Below, in pieces: positions 29,202 to 40,816 of a stretch of 64,000 bases of DNA. The stretch is taken from NCBI GenBank assembly GCA_030849465.1, contig JARVLF010000007.1:186001-250000 (forward strand). Reading direction: 5' to 3'. The position numbers were made by a program, and so were the translations under genes. The DNA is from Moesziomyces globuligerus. Its lineage: Eukaryota; Basidiomycota; Ustilaginomycetes; Ustilaginales; Ustilaginaceae. Within the stretch, counting starts at the first letter, position 1. Every line of letters starts with the position of its first letter. Under the pieces are notes generated by a model. It worked only from the letters and a program-made list of their open reading frames with translations. It made no database searches and had not been told where the DNA came from.

Positions 29202-30095
29202 CGTCGTTTCCCATGCCGCCTCTACATGCCCAAACTCCACTGTCCATGCCCTCCCTCGCGGACAGACTGCCCACCTAGCCCTTGGCTTGTCCCGTACAAG
29301 CCACTGCCGAGGATGATGAGGAAGAGGAGAATTTCTGCTGAGTCCAGTTGAGGAAAGGTTCCAGGTCGAAAGATCAGGCCAGCCGGACCTCTTCGTACCC
29401 CCGACTCCTGGCGCGCTCTCAAGCGAGAGGAGACGATCAGCCAGGATCGATGCCTGCTCTTTGCGTCGAGCGATGTCAAGGACCGAGGCTAGATCGCGAT
29501 GCAGATGGTGCGGAGGCTTGGGTAGGCCGGGATGGAAGCGTGTCAATCGAGGGCCTACACTCGCTTGGGTCGCAACCTTGTAGTCCGCGTTCGAGAGCAC
29601 AGTGTCGGGAACAACTATATCTCCCCTTCCCGTCCTTGTCGCTTGGGCAAGAAAGACACCGCTTGCAAGCACAAAGCGCGAAGCACGGCCCAAGAAGCAT
29701 GAAGCGCAAGGTTGCCACCATTTGCCGCCTCGGCGTCATTTCATCTGCTGGGCACGAGAGGAAAGCCTTTCTGGATGCAGCTGGGCGTTGGCGCAGCACT
29801 AGACACTGCGCATCGCCTGCACATGCACATGCTGCGCCGCCGCCCCAGCACCACCTGCGCCTACCCTGCATAGGGGCCACCCACATCCCTCCGACATGCT
29901 TCTGCATCCCCAACCCCCAACCCACCTTCCAACATCACATCCCCTGCGCAGGCACCAAACAGAAACGAAGAACAACATAACACATTGGATGATAGTACAA
30001 GATTGACACGACGAGAGAGAGAGGGAAAAAAACACAACTATGGAATCCTAATGGAAATCAGGAAAGAGAAAAAGGAGCGGAGGAGCTTTCGAGCT
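29202..30095. other. Intergenic region between the WW gene and NOT1
   Basis: About 0.9 kb. It serves as upstream region of the WW gene and as the NOT1 3' flank. The end nearest NOT1 (29980-30090) is A-rich on the + strand. No supported gene; open frames here are short and domain-free. Confidence 0.5.
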
Positions 30096-33000
30096 TCAAG
30101 CCTGCTGCATCATCTGGGGTGGGAGAAAGGGAGCATGGCCGTTGATGTGCGCATGACCCTGCTGCTGCTGCTGCTGTTCGCCGACGCCCGCGCTCAGCGT
30201 GGCGGCAATGTGATCCAGGAGTGCCTGGATCTCGGCGGGCGCGCGCGGCATTCGGTGGCGCTGCGTCTTGATGAGCTCGGTAAACGTCACGAGCAAACCC
30301 CATGGATGCGGCCGGTTGATGATGAGCCGCTCGAGCAGCACGCGCACAATCTGCTCGCGCACTAGCTCGTTGTCGCTCTCGCCAAACAGATCCAGCATCG
30401 CCTGCGAGAAGTACGCCGTGTGGCTCGACGGGAAGCGCAGCTGGTTCGCCGCCGCCGTCAGCACCGCAAACCGCGTCTCGGGCTCCGACTCGGCCACCAG
30501 CCAGCGCAGCACCGCCGCTCCGCCATCCTCGTGGCCCTGTCGGCGCAGCTCGATCGACCGCACACCCACGTGCAGCACCACCGAGCCGATCAGCGCCACA
30601 TTGACACCGCTCACCGCCACCTGACCCGCCTCGTCCTTGCCCACACCATTGCTAGCCGCCGCCACCGTCGCACCCGTCACCTGCTTAAGCAGACCGACGA
30701 GCGCCTCGGGCAGCTCGCCACGGCCGTGCTCGAGGTACGCGTCGAGCGCTCCGCGCAGGCCCTCGACCTGCTCCAGCGCCGACAGGTAGTCCGACGCGAT
30801 GCGCGGAGCCTGCGCCACGTCCGGCAGCAGCGCCATCTGCAGGTTGGCGCTGAACGGATCGGGCAGGCGGCGGTTGCGCGGGAAGGCGCTGAGGATCAGG
30901 TTGCGCAGCTGGATGCACGACGTCGGCACCAGCTCGCACAGGCTCTGGTGGTAGTCGCACAGGAACTCGGGGAAGTCGTGCAGCAGGATGAGCAGGATGC
31001 GCAGCGTTCCGCGGTACAGCTGGCGAGACGTGTCCTGCAACTCCGCATTTCGCAGCAGCGGCGAGAGGAAGCGCAGCAGCGACGCAAACAGCCGGTGGAA
31101 CGCGCCCCATCCCTCGCGCTCGTTGGCCTCGAGCAGCTTGGGCATGAACAGCCGGTGCGAGACCAGCGACATCCACGAAAACGTGAAGCCCGGGAAGAAC
31201 GACGGCTGCAGCGTGTTGAGCGTGTTGCTGATCGCCAGCAGCGACTGCACGTACGCCTGCCCCAGGCTCGGCTCGGTCGCGTGCAGGTCGTGCAGCAGGC
31301 TCGAAAACAGCCGGAAGAAGGGCTTCTGCTGGAAGTGCACTCCGAGCTCTTCATGCGACTGCGCCAGCACCAGCACCACGATCGACAGGATCTTGGTCAG
31401 GTAGTGCACCTTGGCCTGCTCGTTGTTGGCGCCCGTCGGGTCGGCGTGGTACTTGATCATGAGCACGATCAGTCGCGAGAAGGCGTCGATGGGCGAAAAG
31501 ATGCCCGTCGCCGGCGAGCCGCCCACCGCCTTCTGCTTGATGTAGCTGTCCACGCTCACCTCGGTGCAGACGCGGAAGAACATCGACGAGATGTCCTCGC
31601 CCTTGAGGATGCCCTGCGTCTGCAGCTGCGTGACATAGTCGATGAACGACTTCTCCGGGTTCGGCGAGTGCTGGAACAGACGCGCCCACTCGGCAAAGCA
31701 GTACGCCAGCTGCTCGCGCAGCGCCGTGTTGCCGATGTCCACCTTGCTCTTCAGCAGGCCGCTCTCGAGGTCGTGCAGAAAGCGCTTCGACGCCTCGGTC
31801 GCCTTGCTGCGCTGCTCAGCTCGCTGCAGCGCTTCGATCGTGTGCGTCAGCTGCTGGCGCGTGGCGCACGCAGGCTCCTGCAGGCACTCGAGCGCAAGCT
31901 GAGCCGAAAAGTCGATCACGCTCGCGCGGAAGTCGCGCAGGATGAGCTTGGCCAGCTGCACGTCGAGTTCGGCGACGTTGACCAGGCCCGCACGCACCAG
32001 CGCCACGGTGACGGGCACGTTGAACTTGCGCTCGTCCTCGGCGTAGATGAGCCAGGCGGTGACCTCGCGCGCCGCCTTGGGCGAGATCTCGCACAGCCGG
32101 TCGAGCAGCACCACGTACACTTCGCGGCCGAGCTTCGACTCGATCTTGAAGAGCAGCTGCACCACCTTCTGCGAGAAGGCGAGCGCCGTCTCGTGCAGGC
32201 TCGTGGACTGCGCGGCAACCGTGGGGATGAGGCGCAGCGCGTGGCGGATCTCGTGGTCTTGCGCGATGTCGCTCAGGCTCGAGTCGCTGCCGGCAGCATC
32301 GAGCAGCCGCTCGAGCTCCACCATGCCCTGCGAGAACTTCTCCAGCGACTGCTGCGCGTTGAGCGTGGCACCGGCAGCCATGGGCAAAAGGCCAGCCGGC
32401 ACACCAGCGTCTTGCGCCGCAGCGCCAGATGCAGGCGCTTCGGCGAAGCCGGCTTCAGAGGGTCCCGAGACGGACGAGGCGTGGACCGAGGCCGGAGTAC
32501 CGCGATCTCCCTCGACTCCCGGGGACATGCGGCGGCTGAAGCCATCGTAGACGCGCAGCTGGGCCGGGTGGAGACCGTCGGGTCGCAGACGAAGCATGTC
32601 CGGCAGCGTCGCGGCGTACTGCGATGCAGCCAAGGCGGCGCTGTCCCAGTAGTAGCCGCGACCGCGAGTGCGGTGCTCGCGTCGGCTCGAGTAGGCGTTG
32701 GTGAGGCCCTCGTCCACTTCGGGCACAGCCTTGTCCATGGCTGCCTTTTCGATGACCGAGCAGGCCAGGTCGAGGTTCTCCTGCATGATCATCATGAGCG
32801 CCTGTTCAGGCAAGTTTTGCTCGGTGAAGCCGTTGGACAGGAGCAGTGTGCGGGCGTTCGCCACCATGCTGATGCGCAGAGGCTCCTTGCACGTCACGAG
32901 TGCCAAGTTGCCGGCGAGGTTCTGCGTCATTTGGTGCGCTGCGGACCGCATCTTCTCTTCGTCGCCCTCCATGGCAAAGTCCTTGGTGACGAGCTCGCGC

Positions 33001-33474
33001 GTGGAGATGGAGGCGATGGTGACAGAGCGCTCGACTACGGGAGCGATGATCTCGCGGATGGCGCGGTCGATCGCCACGAAGATGAGGCGCTTGAGCGCCG
33101 CGTTGTTGGCAAACATGGTGAGCTGCGGGTTGAAGACCACGTACTGGGGCAGGCTTTGCAGCATCGAGACGAGCGTCTCGGTGTAGGCAGCGACGGCCGC
33201 CGCCGACTGGCCTGGCTGCGCGCCCGAACCCGCGGCGGCCACGGCGGCGGCAGCGGCGCTGGCCTTCTGCGAGTGCGGGGCCATGCGGCCTCCGGCGGCT
33301 GCACCGTAGCCTCCGGCGAGCGAAAGACGCTCGAGGTCGTTTGCGATGCCCGTTGCGGGCTGCTGAGAGAGCTGCTGCTGGTGCTGGCGCTGCTGCTGGA
33401 GCTGCATCTGCGCGGCGACCTGCTGCTGCTGTTGCTGGCTGAGGTGTTGAAGCTGGCCGGTCGCCGGGTGCTGC

Positions 33475-33518
<44 letters not shown>

Positions 33519-36356
33519 CAGGAGCTCGGCGGACGGGCGGTTGCGCAGGATGGTCGTGGGCGAAACATCTTTGAGCTCGACGTTGAGGCCCTTGAACAGC
33601 ACCTCGATCTCGAACTTGAGGTTGAGCTTGAGTTCAGCGAACTGATAAAGCTCCACCATCAGGCGCAGGACAGCCATGAGCCAAGGGTTGGGCGGCTTGA
33701 AGACGTTCGACTTGGCGCACTGCTCCATCACCTTGCAGACGAAGGGGATGGCGACGATGAGGCGGTTGCTGTCATAGCCCTGGATCAAGAGGTCCTTGAA
33801 TGCAATGTTGCGATGGCGGATGGGCTTGTCGCGGGCCAAGGTGAGGCTGCCGAGCCAAGAGCCGAGGTTCTTGAGCAGGTTGCGCTCCTGCGTCGATTGG
33901 ACCGTCTTGTCGCTGTTGAGCAGCATCTGACACTTTGCGAGCGTCTCGTGCAGGATGTGCGCCATGAGCCCCTTGGCCTCGAGACCGTCGAGGAACTGTG
34001 CATAGAGACCGTGGTTGTTGGGCTCGATGCTGATGCGCTGGAGCACAAGGTAGTTGGAGAACCAGCGGTAGATGTCGGCGGTGATGAGGCGGCGGGCGTC
34101 GCCGAGCTTGGCGTCGAGGTTGGTGGGCGAGAGGTTGTTGACGAGGAAGAGCAGCTTGTCGGACACCTCTTCGCTCGGATCGTGCTGCTCGCTGTCTCGG
34201 GGCGGCGCGTCGGCGCGGATGGCGGGGAAGGGCGCCTTCTTGTCCTCGAGAGGCTGACCTCCGGGCATCCCCACGTCGGCGCCGGTCAATTGACCGGCGA
34301 GGGCCATCTTGACGAGGCGAATGATGTTGGGATACGACTGCTGGAGGTGTGGCATCGAGAGGAGGGCCTGGCAGAGCTGGGGCCACTCGGGCAGACGGTT
34401 CTGGAAGCGCAGCAATGCCTGCAGACCAAACTTGAACATGTTGGAGTCCGGCGGGTTGCGCAGCGCATCGAGGACGTAGCGGATGGCGATGCCGAGCGGG
34501 ATGTAGTCGATGAGCTGGTACTGGATGAGGGAGCCAAAGATGACGGCGGTCATCTCGAGCTCGCGGGGAGGGTAGTACATTTCGAACCAGCGGTACTCGT
34601 CGAAGAGGGTGTGGACCATGCAGGCAAAGATCTGGTGGTCACGCACGTTCTCCGAGGCCTTTGTGCGCTGGAGAAGGAGGACAATGTCCTCGATGCTGAT
34701 CTTGCCCTCGTACATCTGGCGGTACCACGAGTCGGCCTCCTCGTGGATGTCCTGGGAGAAGGTAACGACCTGCAGGCCGGGCTCCTGACCCTCGGCACCG
34801 GGGGCGAGATTCATGAGACGCGGGTGAAGCTGGAGGCAGACGTTGCGGACGCCCTTGAAGAAGTCGATCTCCTCTGCGCTCATGCTCTCGCCGTTGGAGC
34901 GGAGCGCCTTGAGGAAGCTGGCGACGCTCTGCACGGTGAGCGGGACGAAGCTCTGCTCGGCGTGCGGGTCGGGCTTGGCGAGGTCGTCCTTGGCCTTGAT
35001 GTCGAGAAACTCGAGCACGGCGCGGATGAAGTCGCTGCCGTGGCGGTTGATGTTGTCCTGCAGCCAGGCGTCGAGGTCGATGGCCTCTCGGCGCGAAGCG
35101 AGGGCGGCGACGTCGAGCGCAAAGGCGAAGGGCCTAGCATCGACGAGGTCGTCGACGATGCCGAGGCTCTGTGCGACGTCGACGATGCGGCTGAGGTTGA
35201 GCTGGTTCTCGAGGTAAAAGTTGCGAAAGGCGTTGAGGAGGTACTCGCGCTGGGTCTTCCAGATGCGGTGAAAGACGAGAAGGCTGTTGTTGTGGGGCGT
35301 CATGAACATGGTGAGCAGCTGGGAGGCGAGCTCGGCGTGGACGGGGTTCCATGGCTGCGGGATCTGCACGAGGCCGAGCAGGATGAGCTCCGGGGCGGCC
35401 TTGATGGCGTGCTCGAGCACCTCCTGCACGGCGGAGCGGACGTGCTGTTCGTCCGAGGCTGAGATCTCGATGAGCGTCTCGACGAGGTCGAGCGAGTTGT
35501 AGGCGCTGGTGAGCAGCTTGTCGGCCTGCTCGCGAACGCTGGTGGGAGCCTCGGCGACGTGTTCCGAGGTGAGGATGCGGCGACCGGGAAGCGAGGCGAG
35601 GCTGAACTTGTCGGAGCCGAGGGCGAGGAGACCATGGAAGATCTGGAGCTGACGGAGGCGGTGCATCCAGGGGCCCCAGAGGCCCGAGATGGCGGCGAGC
35701 TGGCCTTGAGCTTGGAGGGGAGCGTTGAGGATGACGTCGGCCATGCCGGCCATGTGACCGTGGAAAGAAGGATTGAAGCCGTCGAGGTCGTCGAGGCCGC
35801 GGACGATGCGAGGCCAGGAGAGCTGGGGCCGGATGGAGGCAATAGCGCGGACGAGGTTGGCAAAGTTGGTGACGCGGTCGGTCTCGAAGATGGCGGGGTC
35901 GACGGAGAGGAGGACGGCGAGGATCTCGGAGACGATGCGCTCGTCTGGTGGGTTTGCGTCTGTGAGGCCGAAACGCTTGAGGACGGCGGCGGCCGTGTCG
36001 ACGGAAGGGAGGCTCTTGACGCCGAGTTCGATGAGGAGATCTGCGAGGTTCTTTTCGGGCTTGAGCTGGAGCTTGGGGAGGGCCTGTCGAACAGCGTCGG
36101 CGGTGGCATCGGGCCCGACCTTGTCAGCTATGGCGTTGAAGAGGCGCTGACGCTGGGCGGGATGGAGGACGGGGGTGTTTGGCACGGCGTCGGAGAGGAG
36201 AGTCTCGAGGAGGAGGGCATGCTGTGCGGTGGTCACGGCGGGAGGAGGGCCATCTCGCTGGAGCGCTTCGAGGACGAGCTTGACGATGGGTGGGCTCTGG
36301 GAAGCATTGTTGGCGTCAGCACCTCCGCCGTTGGGAGGAGCGGAGCCATTGAACAT
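30096..36356 (-). CDS. NOT1: CCR4-NOT complex scaffold subunit NOT1
   Basis: A 2086-residue protein, the scaffold of the CCR4-NOT deadenylase that shortens mRNA poly(A) tails and connects decay, repression and Pol II transcription. Domains in order: an N-terminal HEAT-repeat region; the MIF4G-like CAF1-binding domain (about 729-940, with LITADIYRWFSNYLVLQRIS and NLGSWLGSLTLARDKPI); a Gln-rich linker with 16 consecutive Gln (947-962); the DUF3819/CNOT9-binding domain (about 1045-1175); and the C-terminal NOT superfamily-homology domain (about 1700-2040, with LLHDFPEFLCDYHQSLCELVP). An upstream in-frame ATG at 36530 adds 58 Ser/Arg-rich residues; MFNGS at 36356 is preferred. Uninterrupted by introns over 6.2 kb. 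Confidence 0.95.
33471..33518 (-). repeat. CAG/CAA tract encoding polyglutamine in NOT1
   Basis: Sixteen codons of mixed CAG and CAA encode an uninterrupted Gln run. More Gln-rich sequence follows to about 33330. The mixed codons suggest selection for the amino acid rather than recent pure-repeat slippage. Confidence 0.85.
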
Positions 36357-37991
36357 GATGGCCGCCTCGGCGCACGGCCCGCTTGCTTGAGCGCTGTCAG
36401 AAGCGTCGAGCCAAGCGGAGGTTTGGATGGGAGTTGAGCAGCGGGGCTGAGAGCGGCGCGAGGATGTGCTGCGGTGCGTGTTGCTCGAGCTGGTAGCCGA
36501 GCGCCGTGCGACTGGAGTATGCGTGGCCAATTGGAGGCAGACGCTGCCGATCGAACGGAGAAGCGACGCGTCACGAGAGCAACGGAGCGAAGCGGCTTTG
36601 GGCTGGCAGCTTGGTGTGACTGGGCGGATGAGGATGCTGCGAGACGGCGAGCGGACTACGCAAGTTGAAGCAAGTGCTGTGACGCTGAGAGGGTCGGTCG
36701 CTGCCTTTGGCCTGGCACTCGACTTGGGTCAGCCAAGCGGTCGTTTCGAGCGTCTCGATGGTCGCGAAGCACTTTGGCCGATTTGAGCGAGTGCACACCT
36801 GCTCGATCGGTGCGTCGGTGCGCGAGAGCGGGGGTGCCAATGAGACTGAGATGCTCAGCTGGAGTGAACAAAGAGGGTGATGCTCGTGCGGTCAGGACGT
36901 GGATGCGAGGCGATGTGGCGGAGAGCGAACGAGGATGAAAGCTGAACGACTCGGTAGGAAAGAGGAGGTTGTGGCACCAGGAGCAGACGCGCAGAAGGGG
37001 CCGCTACGATCGGCGTGCCGTCGAGCGGTGTTGGGAGGAGACTGCGTGTAGATGAAGACGATCTGGGGCCGATCGAGGAGAGGAGGGGAGGGGAAAAGGC
37101 GTGCGGAAGGTTGCGTCGTCGACGACGTCTGGGGATGGTTGTTGGAAAGGACTGACTCGTGGATGCCGATCGAAAGTCACACTCGACTCGAGTCGACTCG
37201 ACTTGGCTTGCACGCGGCGGACTGTTGCGGTTGGTCGAGCTCGAGCTGGAGAGCGCGATTGATTCATTTGTGATTGATTGATTTCAGTGATTTCTGAGCG
37301 CTGCGCTGGCTCGCGGTGACGCTCTGAGCGCAAGCCGCAACTCGAGCGCTGCAGTCAAGCCGAGCTGGCTCGGGCGTGCGGCTGGGCTTGATTGGCTGCT
37401 GCGGGCAGGCTTGGCTCACTCGCTCACTCGCTCACTCGCTCACTCACCGAGCCTCGGACGCGTGACTGTGACCAGCAGCCAGCTCCCACTCCTGCCAACG
37501 CTCTGTGCGGCAAAGCCAGATTCCAAATTCGATCATTCGAAATTTTAAAATCCAGCCCTCCCTCGCTCGGTCATGGCAGCCAGATCACTTGCAAAGCCTG
37601 CAAGCCTGCAAAGCCTGCAATCGGGCGAGCAGCTAGGATCCGTGATCGGCGCTGCAGCTGGAAATTTGGCAATGTTGTTAGACGCGACACTCACACAGAT
37701 TGGGTTTCGTTTGTGCGCTCAAGCCCTTGTGGACCCTGAAGGCGGCTCCAACGGCTTTCGGCGCGCAGATGCGGGGTCAAGCCTCGCTTGGAAGGCCCCG
37801 CGGCATGCTTGGAGCTTGAGGTTGGAAGCGAGCTTTCGGCTGTTGTTCAGCCACCACCATCCGTCTCGCCCTCGCTCGACTCTCCGCCATGGGCTCGCAC
37901 TAGACATACACCCACCAGCTCGAACCCTGACCCTCTATACCCGCCTATCCGAAGCATGAGATAATCCACCTTTCGTTGTTGCCCGATAGAG
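36357..37991. promoter_or_regulatory. Divergent region, NOT1 / GH45-like gene
   Basis: About 1.6 kb with no supported gene. It contains a CTCACTCG tandem tract (37415-37447) and a locally AT-richer block (about 37525-37560). The last 130 bp before the GH45-like start are C/T-rich. Upstream regions of smut secreted-protein genes are often long. Confidence 0.45.
37415..37447. repeat. Tandem CTCACTCG repeat
   Basis: About four 8-bp units in a non-coding region. Confidence 0.85.
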
Positions 37992-38858
37992 ATGCTTTTG
38001 TCTTTGCTTGCCTTGTTCATGTGCTGGAGCACTGCGGTGCTTGCGGTCGACTTTGCTGCGCGAGGCTATGCGTCGCTGACGCACTACGACTTGCCGACCA
38101 ACTATGTGGCCTCGTGCGGCTGCGTAGGTCGTTCGACCTTGTACCCCACCGCGGCGCTCAACCGCTACGCCTATGGATCCAACACCTCGTTCGGTCCTTC
38201 TTGCGGCACCTGTTTCGAGCTGCGTCTCGTCTCGACGCCACTGACTCCGCCGCCCCCTGCGCCCGGGTCGAACGATGCTTGGGGAGACGGCATCTACTAC
38301 ACGCCGCAGCAGGTCTCGTCGCGCTCGACGCCGGGCCTCGTGGTCAAGATCATCGACCTCTGTCCCGGAGCTGGCGGGCCTTGGTGCAACGCCACCCGCC
38401 TCGACAACAACACGCTCCATGGCAATCGGCTCGGCTTCGATGTGCACTTTGATCTCGCTTGGCCATCGCGCGCCATCGCCAACAACTTCTTCCCCGGAGA
38501 CCACGATTACGGTGCCTGGAACGTCAGCTACAACGCAGTCTCGTGCCAACTGTGGCCGGGCTGGAAGGACAAGGCGGCAATGGGCTCGGATTGGGCCCAG
38601 CAATCCTCCGCTTGCTGTCCCAATAACCCGCCTCCCAGTGGCACAGATGCCTCCTGCCCTCCTTACTACGATACTCTCGCTCCCATCAGAGCCCTTCCTC
38701 CCAACACGAGCAACGTGCTTTCAAAGGGAAAAGGCTCCTCCAACTCTGCATCGCAAACCATCACTCACGATACAAAGTCCCGCCTAGCATTTGGCTTGGT
38801 CCTCGCTGCTACGATCCTCCTCGCCACGTCGATCGCCACCCTCCCCGTGACTCTGTAA
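37992..38858 (+). CDS. Secreted GH45 (subfamily C)/expansin-like protein with C-terminal anchor
   Basis: A 288-residue protein with a signal peptide (1-18, cut after VLA). The central domain (about 25-190) has the double-psi beta-barrel features of GH45 subfamily C and expansins: a cysteine-rich GPSCGTCFEL (68-77), VVKIIDLCP (117-125), and HFDLAWPS (152-159), where Asp154 matches the general acid of GH45 endoglucanases; then VSCQLWPGW. The catalytic-base position of classical GH45 enzymes is not obvious, as in subfamily C. A Ser/Asn/Lys linker leads to a hydrophobic tail (265-288) without a following basic region, suggesting a GPI-anchor signal or a membrane helix. Five N-glycosylation sequons. 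Likely role: action on plant or own cell-wall glucan at the cell surface; this is inferred. Confidence 0.75.
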   Translation: MLLSLLALFMCWSTAVLAVDFAARGYASLTHYDLPTNYVASCGCVGRSTLYPTAALNRYAYGSNTSFGPSCGTCFELRLVSTPLTPPPPAPGSNDAWGDGIYYTPQQVSSRSTPGLVVKIIDLCPGAGGPWCNATRLDNNTLHGNRLGFDVHFDLAWPSRAIANNFFPGDHDYGAWNVSYNAVSCQLWPGWKDKAAMGSDWAQQSSACCPNNPPPSGTDASCPPYYDTLAPIRALPPNTSNVLSKGKGSSNSASQTITHDTKSRLAFGLVLAATILLATSIATLPVTL

Positions 38859-38964
38859 TCTATACCCAGGACCAGCAACAGTATGCTCTCCACCCGACTC
38901 GTTGATACAGGATATGGGTATATTGGAATGCATCGCCTTGGGTCTACAATGTGGACGTCTGCTT

Positions 38965-40791
38965 TCAGGTGGTGGGTGGGAGCTGAGCGTCTGGTTTGAC
39001 GTGGGCATTATCGTTGGCGCTGGTCTTGGCTTTGGCAGCAGCGTCGTGCTCTTGGTGCTCGGGCTCGTCGCCGATCCAGTCGTAAAGGAGGACGGCGTCG
39101 GCCATCTTCCTGCCCCATGGATCGCGCAGCCACTGTTGAACCGACTCGGGCGTTGCTGCCTCGTGCTTGAGCGCGGTAGCCTGATCCGCGTCTAGCTTGT
39201 CTTGTACGACCTCGCTGTCGTTGTTTTGGTTAAGGAGTGCGTGTTCGTAGCCGAGCCAGATGCCCGAATCGAGCGGCTTGCTCGCTATGATGTACGGCAG
39301 CGTCGCCTCGTGCGCACCCGACGATCCGTCCTGCGCCAAGAGCTGGACCACGCGCTCGGGCGCACCAAAGCCGTACTCGCAGTGGCCTAGCCCGCACACC
39401 ACGAGCGCAATATTGACCACGGGCCTCGCTCCCGCCCTCGCCTCCGTATCCGATTGTGCCAGCGCCGCTCCGCTATCTGCTGAACGTGCGGTTTGGGACG
39501 ATTCGGAATGCGCGTGTGTCGACGGGGTGTCGGATGTAGCACCACGGAGGATCCAGGCGGTGACGTGGGCGAGGTAAGAGTCTTTGAGCGCCTGAGCTGG
39601 GCCGAACCCTTTGAGCTCCACATTGTGCGGCTTGAGCAGCCACGTCGGGTAGATGGTCGAGTGACGCTCTGCATGGCATTCGGCAAGCGGCGGAAAGCGT
39701 GGTGGCAGATCCGGACGCATGAGCCCCGATAGATAGCTGCGATGCGCGGCGCTGATGTTGGTCACCGACGACCACGCGGTGAAAAGCGGCGAGCGAAGCG
39801 GTGCGTTCCACCCCACCGCCTGATCCGTCTTGGGTCCAGAAGCCAAGGCGGCTTCGGCGGAGGACTCAGCCATGCTGGTTGGCGAGACACGTTTATGCTC
39901 GTCGGGCTTGACCGCTTCGACGCCGTCTCGGAAGACCTGGCGCGCCCAGCGACGCGGCGGAAAGCCGCCCCAGATGGGCACCTGCAGCTCCTTGGCGAGC
40001 ATGAGCAGCGGCATGTAGTGTCCGATGTGGAAGGCCTCCTCGCTGTGATCGTTGTACGCGTCGGCGAGCTCGTCCGGACCCAGCTTACCCTGCGAGAACG
40101 AGGTGAGCATCCCCTGGTCCAGCACCGAAAAGTGCTCGAGGATGAGGTGCAGCCGATAGATTGGCGGCTTGGAACTGGAGCGAAGCCGCGTGGCTGTCGC
40201 ACTCGCGTCGGCAGCCGCAGGCGTGTCCGACGTCCCCGCTGCGTGGCTGACGTGGTGCTTGGAGGCGAGCTGGCACTGCTGATGGAGAGCATGCAGTGTC
40301 TGCAGCTGTGCGCGCATCACCTGCGGTTGGTGGTGCTGCTCGCCGAAGAAGACGAGGCGTGGTGGCGGCAGAGCGCCGGCTGGGGGAGATGTATCGGCAT
40401 TCTCGTCGGCGCTCCCAGCGGTCCGCTGTGTGAGCTGCGAGTCGAAAGGGCTCTTCTTGCGCTGAGATAGAGTAAAGAGATCGTTGAAGGAATGACCCAG
40501 CAGCTTGGACGGGACAGGAAGCAGCTCGTTCCACTCGACGTAGGAAGCGCTGGTGGACTCTGCTGCGGGTTCGGCCTGACCGTCTTGCTTTACGGCAGCC
40601 TGCTTCAAGGCCGGTATCTCACCATCTTCTGTCGAATCCTGTTTCCTTGAGGCAGGCGGCGAGAACGAGTGTCGATAGGCGGGGATGTGGGTGGTGAGAA
40701 GCAGCGGGTTGGCAAAGCGCGGGATGAAGCGCGCGATCGACATGTTTGACCAGCGACCTCCGTCTGCGTCGGTCGGGCTTTCTGAAGCCAT
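38965..40791 (-). CDS. ChaN/Tiki-superfamily domain protein
   Basis: A 608-residue protein. The motif FFGEQHHQPQVMRAQ (148-162) and a later GLGHCEYGFGAPERV (about 465-480) match the ChaN-like haem-binding/Tiki hydrolase superfamily, where the E-x-H and G-x-H elements line the active or ligand site. Between them is HLILEHFSVLDQGML and YMPLLMLAKELQVPIWGGFPPR, typical of that fold. Low-complexity inserts (about 165-200, 280-310, 430-455) enlarge it. A basic, hydrophobic N-terminus (from about Met17: SIARFIPRFANPLLL) could target mitochondria. Fungal members are uncharacterised to my knowledge; haem or iron handling is only suggested by the bacterial ChaN name. Converges with the GH45-like gene. 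Confidence 0.72.
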   Translation of the reverse strand: MASESPTDADGGRWSNMSIARFIPRFANPLLLTTHIPAYRHSFSPPASRKQDSTEDGEIPALKQAAVKQDGQAEPAAESTSASYVEWNELLPVPSKLLGHSFNDLFTLSQRKKSPFDSQLTQRTAGSADENADTSPPAGALPPPRLVFFGEQHHQPQVMRAQLQTLHALHQQCQLASKHHVSHAAGTSDTPAAADASATATRLRSSSKPPIYRLHLILEHFSVLDQGMLTSFSQGKLGPDELADAYNDHSEEAFHIGHYMPLLMLAKELQVPIWGGFPPRRWARQVFRDGVEAVKPDEHKRVSPTSMAESSAEAALASGPKTDQAVGWNAPLRSPLFTAWSSVTNISAAHRSYLSGLMRPDLPPRFPPLAECHAERHSTIYPTWLLKPHNVELKGFGPAQALKDSYLAHVTAWILRGATSDTPSTHAHSESSQTARSADSGAALAQSDTEARAGARPVVNIALVVCGLGHCEYGFGAPERVVQLLAQDGSSGAHEATLPYIIASKPLDSGIWLGYEHALLNQNNDSEVVQDKLDADQATALKHEAATPESVQQWLRDPWGRKMADAVLLYDWIGDEPEHQEHDAAAKAKTSANDNAHVKPDAQLPPTT

Positions 40792-40816
40792 GCTGGTCAG
40801 TGCAGGAGTCGGATCT

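Noticed and set aside
30420..35462. A 1680-residue open frame on the + strand antisense to NOT1
   Set aside because: It is a shadow of the strong codon bias of NOT1 on the other strand (Arg/Leu/Gly/Val-rich composition, no domain). The minus-strand frame has clear NOT1 domains.
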